The translations under genes and the position numbers were made by a program. Below are positions 25,116 through 33,361 of a stretch of DNA of 64,000 nt, piece by piece (within the stretch, counting starts at the first letter, position 1; each line of letters opens with the position of its first letter). Under the pieces are notes generated by a model. It was not told where the DNA came from. It was given only the letters and a program-made list of their open reading frames with translations, and ran no database searches. This stretch comes from Oceanihabitans sp. 2_MG-2023 (GTDB taxonomy: Bacteria; Bacteroidota; Bacteroidia; Flavobacteriales; Flavobacteriaceae): NCBI RefSeq assembly GCF_030547245.1, contig NZ_JAUOQT010000002.1, positions 124,001-188,000 on the forward strand, read 5' to 3'.

Positions 25116-26155
25116 TATTTCTTATTAGCAAGTTGACCACAAGCCGCATCTATATCTTTTCCTCTAGAGCGCCTTACAGTTACTGTAATATTGTTTTGCT
25201 CTAACATAGATACATACATATCTATAGCTTTGTTATCTGCTTGTTGAAACTCACCATCATCTATTGGGTTGTATTCTATTAGGTTTACTTTACTTGGTGC
25301 AAATTTACAGAATTGTATTAATGCATCTACATCTTCTTTTTTATCATTAATATTTTGCCAAACTACATACTCATAAGTAATTCTATTTTTGGTTTTTTCA
25401 TACCAATAGACTAATGCTTCCCGTAAATCTGCTAACGGAAAAGTTTCATTAAATGGCATGATAGAAGTACGAACAGAATCTCTAGCAGAATGTAAAGAAA
25501 CTGCTAGCTTAAATTTTACTGCATCATCTGCCATTTTTTTAATCATCTTTGGTACTCCAGATGTAGAAACTACAATTCGTTTTGGAGACATACCTAATCC
25601 TTCTGGCGAAGTAATTTTATCTATAGCTTTAAGTACATTATTATAGTTCATGAGTGGTTCTCCCATTCCCATAAAAACAATATTACTTAATGGTCTGTTA
25701 TGGTATAATCTACTTTCTTTATCTATGGCAACTACTTGATCATAAATTTCATCTGGATTTAGATTTCGCATGCGCTTTAATCTAGATGTTGCACAAAACC
25801 TACAGTCTAGGCTACAACCTACTTGACTAGACACACATGCTGTAGTTCTAGTTTTTGTTGGTATTAAAACGGATTCCACAATTAAACCATCATGTAAACG
25901 TACGGCATTTTTTATAGTACCATCGTTACTTTTTTGCATGGTATCTACATGAATGTGGTTGATAACAAAGTTATCTTCTAGCATTTGTCTGGTTTCTAAA
26001 GAAAGGTTTGTCATATCTTCAAAAGTATGTGCAGACTTACTCCATAACCATTCGTAAACTTGGTTTCCACGAAATGCTTTGTCGCCTTGTTTAACAAAGA
26101 ATTCTCTTAGTTGTTCTTTGTTTAATGCTCTGATGTCTTTTTTTGTTGTTGCCAT
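25115..26155 (-). CDS. rlmN: 23S rRNA (adenine-2503-C2) and tRNA (adenine-37-C2) methyltransferase RlmN
   Basis: A 346-residue radical-SAM enzyme. The iron-sulfur motif CxxxCxxC is Cys114, Cys118 and Cys121 (QVGCSLDCRFCATS), and the second catalytic cysteine is Cys339 in AACGQLANKK. GMGEPLMNY and SLHSARD are further family marks. It methylates A2503 in 23S rRNA and A37 in some tRNAs. Its promoter element (26163-26170) ends only 7 bp before the ATG, so the mRNA may be leaderless. Confidence 0.96.
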   Translation of the reverse strand: MATTKKDIRALNKEQLREFFVKQGDKAFRGNQVYEWLWSKSAHTFEDMTNLSLETRQMLEDNFVINHIHVDTMQKSNDGTIKNAVRLHDGLIVESVLIPTKTRTTACVSSQVGCSLDCRFCATSRLKRMRNLNPDEIYDQVVAIDKESRLYHNRPLSNIVFMGMGEPLMNYNNVLKAIDKITSPEGLGMSPKRIVVSTSGVPKMIKKMADDAVKFKLAVSLHSARDSVRTSIMPFNETFPLADLREALVYWYEKTKNRITYEYVVWQNINDKKEDVDALIQFCKFAPSKVNLIEYNPIDDGEFQQADNKAIDMYVSMLEQNNITVTVRRSRGKDIDAACGQLANKK

Positions 26156-26162
26156 TGTTTTG

Positions 26163-26170
26163 CAAAAGTA
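26163..26170 (-). promoter_or_regulatory. Promoter -7 element for rlmN, very close to the start codon
   Basis: Reads TACTTTTG on the minus strand, an exact TAnnTTTG match. Only 7 bp separate it from the rlmN ATG, so transcription should begin at or next to the start codon. Confidence 0.5.
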
Positions 26171-26227
26171 AGAAAAACGGATTTGGAAATGGGTTTTAGT
26201 ACCTATAGAAATAGTTGTGGTTAAGGT

Positions 26228-26316
26228 GCATTAGCGATAGAACGGTATGTTTGAGCTCTTTTTATGTTGTTGCACCTATGCAACATAAAAAAGCGAGTAG
26301 TGAAAGCGCGACGTTT
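26228..26316 (+). repeat. Dispersed intergenic element, copy 1 (degenerate)
   Basis: It shares the left end GCATTAGCGAT and the right part GAAAGCGCGAC with copies at 39486-39560 (opposite strand) and 62311-62418. Between these lies a long hairpin whose arms are CTTTTTATGTTG and CAACATAAAAAAG. The outer pairing ends are eroded here compared with the other copies. A separate small hairpin (TGCCA..TGGCA) follows at 26325-26348. Confidence 0.55.
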
Positions 26317-26376
26317 TGCGATTCTGCCAAGTTTCTAAAAAACTGGCAGATATACGTAAAAGGGAATGCCATAAAA

Positions 26377-26401
26377 AAAGCCTCTAAAAAAAGAGGCTTT
26401 A
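26377..26401 (-). terminator. Intrinsic terminator after queA
   Basis: On the minus strand AAAGCCTCT and AGAGGCTTT form the stem with a T-rich loop and a run of seven T follows. It lies 23 bp past the queA stop. Confidence 0.85.
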
Positions 26402-26423
26402 TATAAATATTACATTTTTCTAA

Positions 26424-27473
26424 TTATATGATTAACATGGCGTCACCATAACTGTAGAAATTGTATTTTTCTTTAATAGCTTCTTCGTATGCTTTTAAGA
26501 TAAACTCATGTCCTGCAAATGCAGAAGCCATCATTAACAGTGTTGATTTTGGTGTATGAAAATTGGTAATCATACAGTTTGCAATACTAAAATCGTATGG
26601 AGGAAAGATGAATTTATTAGTCCAACCATCAAATTCATTTAATGTACCGCTAGAAGAAACCGAACTTTCTACTGCTCGCATGGCTGTTGTACCAACTGCA
26701 CAAATACGTTTTTTGTTCTGTTTTGCGTTGTTTATTGTAGCTGCAGCTTTTGCATTTATAATTACTTCTTCGCTATCCATTTTATGTTTCGATAGATCTT
26801 CTACCTCTACGGAATTGAAAGTACCTAAACCTACGTGAAGTGTAACCTCAGCAAAATCGACTCCTTTAATTTCTAAACGTTTTAAAAGGTGTTTTGAAAA
26901 GTGCATTCCTGCTGTAGGTGCTGCTACTGCTCCTTCGTTTTTTGCAAAAATGGTTTGGTAACGCTCTTCGTCTTCTGGAGTAACGTCACGTTTAATATAC
27001 TTAGGCAAAGGTGTTTCTCCTAATTCTGTAAGTTTTCTTCTAAATTCTTGGTAAGATCCATCGTAAAGGAAACGTAATGTTCTACCTCTTGAAGTTGTAT
27101 TATCTATAACTTCTGCTACTAAGGTTTCGTCGTCACCAAAGTACAATTTATTACCAATACGTATTTTACGAGCAGGATCTACTAATACATCCCAAAGGCG
27201 TTGTTCTTCGTTAAGTTCTCTTAATAAGAACACTTCAATACGTGCACCAGTTTTTTCTTTATTACCATATAATCGAGCAGGAAAAACTTTTGTATTATTA
27301 AGTATTAACACATCATCTTCTTCGAAATAGTCGATAATATCTTTAAACATTTTATGTTCGATGGTTTGTTTTTCTCTATTTAAAACCATTAATCGAGACT
27401 CGTCTCTATTTTCTGCTGGATGTTCTGCTAATAATTCTTCTGGAAGCTCAAATTGATAATGAGACAACTTCAT
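26424..27473 (-). CDS. queA: S-adenosylmethionine:tRNA ribosyltransferase-isomerase
   Basis: A 349-residue enzyme that transfers the ribosyl part of SAM to 7-aminomethyl-deazaguanine in tRNA, giving epoxyqueuosine. Family phrases are [43 protein letters not shown] and TTAMRAVES. The start at 27473 (MKLSHYQF) is preferred over the in-frame ATG five codons earlier because the family begins at this point. Single gene with its own terminator; 101 bp downstream of aroA on the same strand. Confidence 0.95.
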   Translation of the reverse strand: MKLSHYQFELPEELLAEHPAENRDESRLMVLNREKQTIEHKMFKDIIDYFEEDDVLILNNTKVFPARLYGNKEKTGARIEVFLLRELNEEQRLWDVLVDPARKIRIGNKLYFGDDETLVAEVIDNTTSRGRTLRFLYDGSYQEFRRKLTELGETPLPKYIKRDVTPEDEERYQTIFAKNEGAVAAPTAGMHFSKHLLKRLEIKGVDFAEVTLHVGLGTFNSVEVEDLSKHKMDSEEVIINAKAAATINNAKQNKKRICAVGTTAMRAVESSVSSSGTLNEFDGWTNKFIFPPYDFSIANCMITNFHTPKSTLLMMASAFAGHEFILKAYEEAIKEKYNFYSYGDAMLII

Positions 27474-27574
27474 TTTAAAGTTCTGCATGTAGTAGTATTA
27501 TTTTTTGTAATGTATTTTACAAGATTGCAAATATACAATCTCAAAGTAGGGGTTGTCAAGTAAATAGCCAATTA

Positions 27575-28801
27575 TTATTCAGAAATTTTAAATCCGATGC
27601 TTTTTAAGTCTTCCCAAAATGTTGGATATGATTTAGAAACCACGAAAGCTTCTTCTATAATTAAAGACGTTTTTAGAGCCAAAGGAGCAAATGCCATTGC
27701 CATTCTATGGTCTTGATAAGTTGCTATTTTAACCTCTTGATTTATAGTGCCAGAAGCTTCTAACTGTAATGTTTTATCTGTAATATGCACCTTTCCTCCT
27801 AGTTTTTCAATTTCGGTTTTTAGCGCTACTAATCGATCTGTTTCTTTTATTTTTAAGGTGTGTAACCCTGAAAGATTACAAGTAATACCTAGTCCGAAAC
27901 ACGTAACCGCAATGGTTTGAGCAATGTCTGGAGCATTTTTAAGATCTAATACAATAGCAGATTTAGGGTTTACATCTGTTTCTTTTTGTAGTTTAACTGT
28001 ATTATTCACAAAAGTTGTTGCTACTCCAAATTGCTTATAAATTTCTGCTAGAGCTGCATCTCCTTGTAATGAATTTTCTTTGTAAGACCCCAATGTGATT
28101 TCTGTACCAACTGCACTCATTGCTGCAATACTATAATAATATGACGCCGAAGACCAATCACTTTCTATAGTTGCTTTTTGATTGTTAATTTGTGCTTTAG
28201 GATGAACCGTTATTACTTGATTTTTAAAACTAGTTTCGACACCTATTTCATTCAGCAAGGCTAAGGTCATATTTATATATGGAATAGATGTAATTTCTCC
28301 ATCTAAAGTAAGCTCTAATCCATTTTCTAGTTTTGGTGCGATTAGTAATAATGCCGAAATATATTGGCTACTAACGTTTGCTTTTAAGATTACTTTATTC
28401 TTTGTGATTTGTTTTCCTTTTATTTTTATTGGAGGATAGCCATCGTTTTTCTCATAACTAATTTCTACTCCTAATTGACGTAGTGCATCTACTAAAATAC
28501 CAATGGGTCTTTCTTGCATTCTAGAAGAACCTGTAAGTATTACTTCTCTGTTATTTTGAATGGAAAAATAGGCAGTTAAAAAACGCATTGCTGTTCCTGC
28601 GTGATGGATATCTATTATGTTTTCTGAGGACGACAATGCCTTTTGCATCACTTTAGAATCGTCGGAATTAGAAACATTTGCTACTTCTAAATTTGCATAT
28701 AATGCTTGTAGCAACAAGAGTCTATTCGATTCGCTTTTAGAACCTGTTACTTGGATAGACGATTTTTTTATGGTGGTGGATTGTTGAAGGTGTAGATTCA
28801 T
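27575..28801 (-). CDS. aroA: 3-phosphoshikimate 1-carboxyvinyltransferase (EPSP synthase)
   Basis: A 408-residue enzyme of the shikimate pathway, joining phosphoenolpyruvate to shikimate-3-phosphate. Recognisable are the substrate-binding GSKSESNRLLLLQALYA, the HAGTAMRFLTAYF loop, SSQYISALLLIAP, SDWSSASYYYSIAA and KETDRLVALKTEIEKLGG. It is about 20 residues shorter than the E. coli enzyme, which is usual in Bacteroidota. It lies apart from the main aromatic operon (31325-35331) and next to the MazG gene, so it is probably not under the attenuator at 35420-35550. Confidence 0.95.
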   Translation of the reverse strand: MNLHLQQSTTIKKSSIQVTGSKSESNRLLLLQALYANLEVANVSNSDDSKVMQKALSSSENIIDIHHAGTAMRFLTAYFSIQNNREVILTGSSRMQERPIGILVDALRQLGVEISYEKNDGYPPIKIKGKQITKNKVILKANVSSQYISALLLIAPKLENGLELTLDGEITSIPYINMTLALLNEIGVETSFKNQVITVHPKAQINNQKATIESDWSSASYYYSIAAMSAVGTEITLGSYKENSLQGDAALAEIYKQFGVATTFVNNTVKLQKETDVNPKSAIVLDLKNAPDIAQTIAVTCFGLGITCNLSGLHTLKIKETDRLVALKTEIEKLGGKVHITDKTLQLEASGTINQEVKIATYQDHRMAMAFAPLALKTSLIIEEAFVVSKSYPTFWEDLKSIGFKISE

Positions 28802-28811
28802 ATTTACTTAA

Positions 28812-28835
28812 ACTAGATGAGACATCGACTGCACT
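28812..28835. repeat. Small palindromic element before aroA
   Basis: ATCGACTGCACTCGAT is a near-palindrome lying between the MazG and aroA genes. Sequences of this kind (ATCGA-n6-TCGAT) are, from memory, scattered through flavobacterial intergenic DNA; only one copy is seen here. Confidence 0.3.
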
Positions 28836-28852
28836 CGATAGGACAAAAAATA

Positions 28853-29179
28853 TTATTTTAATTTTTCGTTATTATGATGACGATCGTGATCGCGTTTGGT
28901 TTTAATTTCTAATTTTTTATCGAAAGCTTCTTGTAAATCGACACCTGTTTGGTTTGCTAGACATAAAACAACAAACATAACATCTGCTAACTCTTCACCA
29001 AGGTCTTTGTTTTTATCGCTTTCTTTTTCGCTTTGTTCTCCATAGCGTCTTGCTATTATTCGAGCTACTTCGCCAACTTCTTCTGTAAGTTGTGCCATAT
29101 TGGTAAGTTCGTTAAAATAGCGAACACCATGGTTTTTAATCCAATTATCGACTTCTAGTTGCGCGTTTTTTATGCTCAT
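28853..29179 (-). CDS. MazG-like nucleotide pyrophosphohydrolase
   Basis: A 108-residue all-alpha NTP pyrophosphatase of the MazG/dCTPase superfamily. Metal-binding acids are in LTEEVGEVARIIARRYGE (EExxE) and DLGEELADVMFVVLCLANQ (ExxD). It probably clears non-canonical nucleotides. The start at 29179 (MSIKNAQLEV) is chosen because it overlaps the stop of the preceding gene as ATGA, the usual coupling, while the longer frame would extend 48 bp into that gene. Confidence 0.88.
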   Translation of the reverse strand: MSIKNAQLEVDNWIKNHGVRYFNELTNMAQLTEEVGEVARIIARRYGEQSEKESDKNKDLGEELADVMFVVLCLANQTGVDLQEAFDKKLEIKTKRDHDRHHNNEKLK

Positions 29180-29694
29180 GATTTTTTCTTTTTTACAAAG
29201 AACAAAGTTATTAAAATAATACTGCAAGGAATAGCAATATAGATTAATTCGCTAAGAATTACTCGCATTCCCCATTCTGAAAAAAATCGATCGATTCCTA
29301 TTGGGGAAACCTTAATTACTTGCCAAGGAAAAAAATATCTTGTAGTATCTAAAGGTATTAAAAAACCTACTCCTTTTCCTCCTGTTGTCATTGCATCTAA
29401 AACACCATGAGAAATAGTAGATAGAAACAAAACGACAAAGAAGATTTGCTTTCTATTTTTTCCGAAGATAAAAGCCAACAAAACACTCCATACAATTGCA
29501 AACAGTATAGAATGTGTAAACCCTCGATGCCCTAGAGGATGTGCATAAGGAATACCAAATTGAAAAGCAATTACATCTATATCTGGAAGTATTGCGGAAC
29601 CTATTGCTAGCCATAAAAGCAGTCTACTAGATTTAGCATCTATTATTTTTGTAGTTGTATATGCAACTAAGCCATGACCAAAAACAGATGCCAT
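29176..29694 (-). CDS. Membrane-bound metal-dependent hydrolase (YdjM/DUF457 type)
   Basis: A 172-residue polytopic membrane protein with about four helices. Histidine/aspartate positions of the LexA-regulated YdjM family are visible: FGHGLVAY at the start, LPDIDVIAF, and HPLGHRGFTHSILFA. Activity is predicted from these metal-binding residues and has not been defined for most members. Its start overlaps the dtd stop by one base, and its stop overlaps the MazG start by four, so the three form a coupled unit. Confidence 0.85.
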   Translation of the reverse strand: MASVFGHGLVAYTTTKIIDAKSSRLLLWLAIGSAILPDIDVIAFQFGIPYAHPLGHRGFTHSILFAIVWSVLLAFIFGKNRKQIFFVVLFLSTISHGVLDAMTTGGKGVGFLIPLDTTRYFFPWQVIKVSPIGIDRFFSEWGMRVILSELIYIAIPCSIILITLFFVKKKKS

Positions 29695-30146
29695 TATTCT
29701 CTATTTTTAGTATCTATAATGATGGTAACTGGGCCATCATTTAAAAGTGCCACTTGCATATCTGTACCAAATTCACCAGTTTGTATAGGTTTCCCTAAAT
29801 CTTTTTCTATTTGATTTATAAATTTTTGGTATAAAGGAATTGCTAGTTCTGGTTTTGCTGCTAGAATATAACTTGGTCTATTTCCTTTTTTTGTTTTGGC
29901 ATGCAATGTGAACTGACTAACGACAATAGCATCTCCATTATTAGTTTTAAGCGAATTGTTCATCACACCTTCTGCATCATTAAAAATACGAAGATTTGTT
30001 ATTTTATTAGATAGCCAATTAATGTCTTCTTGTGTATCTTCTGGAACGATTCCTAAAAGAATTAATACACCTTCATGTATTGAGGCTACTATTTCTTTAT
30101 TTATGGTAACACTTGCTTGCGAAACTCTTTGAATTACTGCTTTCAT
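29694..30146 (-). CDS. dtd: D-aminoacyl-tRNA deacylase
   Basis: A 150-residue proofreading enzyme that cleaves D-amino acids (and glycine misloaded on tRNA-Ala) from tRNA. The two family signatures are present: SQFTLHAKTKKGNRPS (with the catalytic-site SQFTL) and NDGPVTIII (the Gly-cisPro motif). Length is normal. First gene of the dtd - hydrolase - MazG set; a palindromic repeat lies 5 bp upstream of its start. Confidence 0.95.
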   Translation of the reverse strand: MKAVIQRVSQASVTINKEIVASIHEGVLILLGIVPEDTQEDINWLSNKITNLRIFNDAEGVMNNSLKTNNGDAIVVSQFTLHAKTKKGNRPSYILAAKPELAIPLYQKFINQIEKDLGKPIQTGEFGTDMQVALLNDGPVTIIIDTKNRE

Positions 30147-30151
30147 AATAT

Positions 30152-30169
30152 TTCCTGCGAAAGCAGGAA
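30152..30169. repeat. Palindromic repeat, ATTCCTGC type, upstream of dtd
   Basis: TTCCTGCGAAAGCAGGAA, followed by TCTCATTTTA. With the inverted, diverged copy at 30286-30305 it brackets the whole dtd/rsgA gap. Confidence 0.6.
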
Positions 30170-30285
30170 TCTCATTTTATTTTGCGATTGTTAATTTCGC
30201 TTTTGATATTTGTTCTAGATACTAAACTCCTTAGCAAAGAATTTCACTCGAATTGACACTACTTTTTTTTGTAGTAGTATTTTAG

Positions 30286-30305
30286 ATTCTTGCCTTCACA
30301 GGAGT
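30286..30305. repeat. Palindromic repeat, ATTCCTGC type, next to the rsgA stop
   Basis: ATTCTTGCCTTCACAGGAGT, a diverged inverted copy of 30152-30169, ending 3 bp from the rsgA stop codon. Confidence 0.5.
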
Positions 30306-30308
30306 TTG

Positions 30309-31253
30309 TTAATTATAATTATCTGTTCTATAATGTTCGTCTTCTCCTTCAAGAATACTCACATAACTTCTATAACGAGAATAGGCTATTTCTTCTTTAT
30401 CTACCGCATCTTTTACTGCACATTTAGGTTCTTCTATATGTAAGCAATTATTGAATTTACAGTCTTGTTTTAGTGCGAAAAATTCTGGAAAATAATCACT
30501 TACTTCCTCCTTATCCATATCTACAATTCCGAAACCTTTAATTCCTGGAGTGTCAATAATTTTAGCATGGAAACTTAGGTCAAACATTTCTGCAAAAGTG
30601 GTAGTATGCTGCCCTTGACTATGCTGTGTAGAGATGGCTTTAGTTTTCAAGTCTAAATTAGGCTCTATAGCATTAACAAGAGTAGATTTACCAACTCCGG
30701 AATGGCCAGCAAACATACTTACTTTATCTTGCATCATGCCTTTTACTTTATCTACATTTTTTCCTGTAGTTGCAGATATACCAATACACTCATAACCAAT
30801 AGTTCTATATATGTGAGCTAGATAACGTACTTCGTCTAGTGTTTCTTTATCATACACATCTATTTTATTAAATAGTAAAATAGTTTTTATAGCGTAAGCT
30901 TCTGCTGTTACTAAAAAACGATCAATAAAAGAAGTGAATGTTGGCGGATTATCTATAGTAACTAACAAAAATACTTGATCAATATTAGATGCTATAACAT
31001 GTGTTTGTTTGGATAGGTTTACCGATTTTCTAACAATATAATTGGTTCTATCATGAATGTAGTTTATAACGCCAGTTTCGGTATCGTTTTTGGTTTCTAA
31101 CTCAAAATCTACATGATCACCAACAGCGATTGGGTTGGTGCTTTTAATTCCTTTTAATCTGAATTTTCCTTTTATTCGGCATTCGTATGTTTTACCGTTT
31201 TGTGTTTTTACGGTATACCAACTTCCTGTAGATTTATAAACTAGTCCTGTCAT
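30309..31253 (-). CDS. rsgA: Small ribosomal subunit biogenesis GTPase RsgA
   Basis: A 314-residue circularly permuted GTPase that helps late 30S maturation. It has an N-terminal OB fold (about 1-75), the NKID motif at 129-132 coming before the P-loop GHSGVGKS at 183-190, then DTPG at 234-237, and a C-terminal zinc site formed by Cys265, Cys270, His272 and Cys278. It has its own likely promoter (TTG, 20 bp, CATCTTTG) whose -7 box ends 5 bp from the ATG, just downstream of the aromatic operon terminator. Confidence 0.96.
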   Translation of the reverse strand: MTGLVYKSTGSWYTVKTQNGKTYECRIKGKFRLKGIKSTNPIAVGDHVDFELETKNDTETGVINYIHDRTNYIVRKSVNLSKQTHVIASNIDQVFLLVTIDNPPTFTSFIDRFLVTAEAYAIKTILLFNKIDVYDKETLDEVRYLAHIYRTIGYECIGISATTGKNVDKVKGMMQDKVSMFAGHSGVGKSTLVNAIEPNLDLKTKAISTQHSQGQHTTTFAEMFDLSFHAKIIDTPGIKGFGIVDMDKEEVSDYFPEFFALKQDCKFNNCLHIEEPKCAVKDAVDKEEIAYSRYRSYVSILEGEDEHYRTDNYN

Positions 31254-31258
31254 TAGTG

Positions 31259-31289
31259 CAAAGATGAATAATATTCACTTGGAATACAA
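31259..31289 (-). promoter_or_regulatory. Promoter of rsgA
   Basis: On the minus strand a TTG is followed after 20 bp by CATCTTTG (31259-31266), one mismatch from TAnnTTTG. It ends 5 bp before the start codon, implying a leaderless or almost leaderless mRNA. It lies directly after the terminator at 31294-31318. Confidence 0.45.
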
Positions 31290-31293
31290 TAAA

Positions 31294-31318
31294 AAAGGCT
31301 CGCAAAATGCGAGCCTTT
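31294..31318 (-). terminator. Intrinsic terminator of the aromatic amino acid operon
   Basis: AAAGGCTCGC and GCGAGCCTTT form a perfect 10-bp stem with a five-base loop. On the minus strand a run of T follows. It sits 7 bp past the DAHP synthase/chorismate mutase stop. Confidence 0.92.
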
Positions 31319-31324
31319 AATTTA

Positions 31325-32407
31325 TTAAGCTTTTAAAATCTTTTCTTGATGATTAATCGATTCTTGGTGAATTGCTTTAAACATACGTAAAATAAACTCT
31401 TCACTTAATCCTTTAGTTTCTCCTTCTAGAACCATTTTACCTAAAATCTCGTTCCAACGTTTACTTTGTAAAACAGAAACGTTTTTTTGCTTTTTAAGCG
31501 ATCCGATACCATCGGCTACTTTCATTCTTTTTCCTAATAAATCAATAATTTGATTATCTACCACATCAATCTGTGCTCTTAAATTATTAAGTTCCTGATT
31601 GTATGCAGCTTCTGGATCAGATTCTTTTCTAATTCGTAAATCTTCCATTATTTGCACTAATGACTCTGGTGTTACTTGTTGTGCAGCATCACTCCAAGCG
31701 TTATCTGGATCATAATGTGTTTCAATCATTAAGCCATCAAAGTTAAGATCTAATGCAGTTTGCGATACATCAAAAATCATATCTCTTTTTCCTGTAATAT
31801 GCGAAGGATCATTAATTAAAGGAATATCTGGAAACTTATTTTGAAACTCAATAGCTAATTGCCATTCTGGAATGTTTCTATATTTTGTTTTCTCGTAAGT
31901 AGAGAAACCTCTATGTATTGCTCCAAGATTTTTAATTCCTGCAGTGTATAATCTTTCAATGCCACCTAACCATAAAGCTAAATCTGGATTTACAGGATTT
32001 TTAACTAGTACAATTTTATCTGTTCCTTGTAATGCATCTGCAATTTCTTGCATAATAAATGGGCTTACTGTAGATCGTGCACCAATCCATAATAAATCTA
32101 CATCATGCTCTAAAGCTAATTTTACATGCGCAGCGTTTGCAACTTCGGTACAGGTTTTCATTCCTGTTTCTGCTTTTACTTTTTGCAACCATTTTAGACC
32201 TAAAGCACCAACACCTTCAAAGTTTCCTGGTCTTGTTCTTGGTTTCCAAATTCCTGCTCTAAAATAATTTACATCGGTATCTTTCAACTCATGTGCAATT
32301 TTTAAAACTTGCTCCTCTGTTTCTGCACTACATGGCCCTGCTATTACTAGTGGATGATCTAATTTCATGTCATCTAACCATGTTCTTAATTCTTTTTTGT
32401 TTTCCAT
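31325..32407 (-). CDS. Bifunctional DAHP synthase / chorismate mutase
   Basis: A 360-residue fusion. The N-terminal domain (about 10-265) is a type I-beta DAHP synthase/KDO8P-synthase-like barrel (VIAGPCSAETEEQ, KPRTRPGNFEG, LVKNPVNPDLALW, DPSHITGKR). The C-terminal domain (about 275-355) is an AroQ chorismate mutase (LRAQIDVVDNQIIDLLGKRM). It catalyses the entry step of the shikimate pathway and the branch step to prephenate. The start at 32407 (MENKKELRTW) is preferred over an in-frame ATG ten codons upstream, which would add a stretch unlike the family. Last gene of the attenuator-led operon. Confidence 0.95.
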   Translation of the reverse strand: MENKKELRTWLDDMKLDHPLVIAGPCSAETEEQVLKIAHELKDTDVNYFRAGIWKPRTRPGNFEGVGALGLKWLQKVKAETGMKTCTEVANAAHVKLALEHDVDLLWIGARSTVSPFIMQEIADALQGTDKIVLVKNPVNPDLALWLGGIERLYTAGIKNLGAIHRGFSTYEKTKYRNIPEWQLAIEFQNKFPDIPLINDPSHITGKRDMIFDVSQTALDLNFDGLMIETHYDPDNAWSDAAQQVTPESLVQIMEDLRIRKESDPEAAYNQELNNLRAQIDVVDNQIIDLLGKRMKVADGIGSLKKQKNVSVLQSKRWNEILGKMVLEGETKGLSEEFILRMFKAIHQESINHQEKILKA

Positions 32408-32501
32408 AATTTTAAATTTCCAAAAATAAAATTCCAAATTCCAAAAGCATTCCTGCTATTTTCTTTTTTATTGGTATTTAGTTTTTGCTTTTTATTGTTT
32501 G

Positions 32502-33359
32502 CTATTCTATTCCGTTTAATATTTCTTTGATGTAATTGGTATTTTCCATTTCGTTAAAAATGGTTTCAAAATCATCAGCTTTCATGCGTTCTTTAAAATG
32601 GGTAAGATTGCTGATATATTCTTCTAAAGTTTCAATGACGTTTTCTTTATTTTGTTTAAAAATGGGTGTCCACATTGCTGGAGAACTTTTTGCCAATCGT
32701 ACTGTTGAAGCAAATCCACTTCCAGCCATATCAAAAATATCTCTTTCGTTTTTCTCTTTATCAATAACCGTTTTACCTAACATAAATGCGCTTACGTGTG
32801 ATAAATGCGACATATAAGCAATATGTTTATCATGTGCTTCTGGATTCATATAACGAATGCGCATGCCCATAATTTGAAAAATAGCTAAAGCTTTTTCTTG
32901 CAACTTAAAAGCTGTTTTCTCTACTTCGCATATAATGTTTGTTTTTCCTTTAAACAAACCTAATACTGCTGCTTTTGGCCCAGAAAATTCGGTTCCTGCA
33001 ATAGGATGTGTTGCTAAAAAATTTCTTCGTTTTGGGTGATTTTCTACAGCTTTACAAATATCTTTCTTAGTAGATCCAGCATCCATAACCAAGGTATCAT
33101 CGGAAACTAAGTCTAGTATTCCTGGTAAGATCCTTACCGATACATCTACAGGTACTGCAAGTATTACAAAATCGGCATGTGCTATATCTTTTAGGGTTGC
33201 TTTAAAATCAATAACGTTTAATTTTAATGCTTCCTTTAAATGCGATTCTTTAGCATCTATTCCAAATATGCTAATACTAGGGTTAAGGTTCTTTACATCT
33301 TTAGCGATGCTTCCTCCAATTAATCCTACTCCAATTATATATATATTTTTCACACTCAT
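32502..33359 (-). CDS. tyrA: Prephenate dehydrogenase
   Basis: A 285-residue NAD-dependent enzyme converting prephenate to 4-hydroxyphenylpyruvate for tyrosine. The Rossmann motif is IIGVGLIGGSIAKD; HPIAGTEFSGP and HDKHIAYMSHLSHV carry the substrate-binding and catalytic His positions. It has no fused chorismate mutase and no C-terminal ACT domain. The start at 33359 (MSVKNIYIIG) lies 2 bp beyond the aminotransferase stop; the longer frame would add 16 unrelated residues overlapping that gene. Confidence 0.94.
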   Translation of the reverse strand: MSVKNIYIIGVGLIGGSIAKDVKNLNPSISIFGIDAKESHLKEALKLNVIDFKATLKDIAHADFVILAVPVDVSVRILPGILDLVSDDTLVMDAGSTKKDICKAVENHPKRRNFLATHPIAGTEFSGPKAAVLGLFKGKTNIICEVEKTAFKLQEKALAIFQIMGMRIRYMNPEAHDKHIAYMSHLSHVSAFMLGKTVIDKEKNERDIFDMAGSGFASTVRLAKSSPAMWTPIFKQNKENVIETLEEYISNLTHFKERMKADDFETIFNEMENTNYIKEILNGIE

Positions 33360-33361
33360 AA

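Noticed and set aside
32438-32501. AAATTCCAAA-like short direct repeats between tyrA and the DAHP synthase gene.
   Set aside because: Low-complexity AT-rich sequence, only a few copies, no sign of function.
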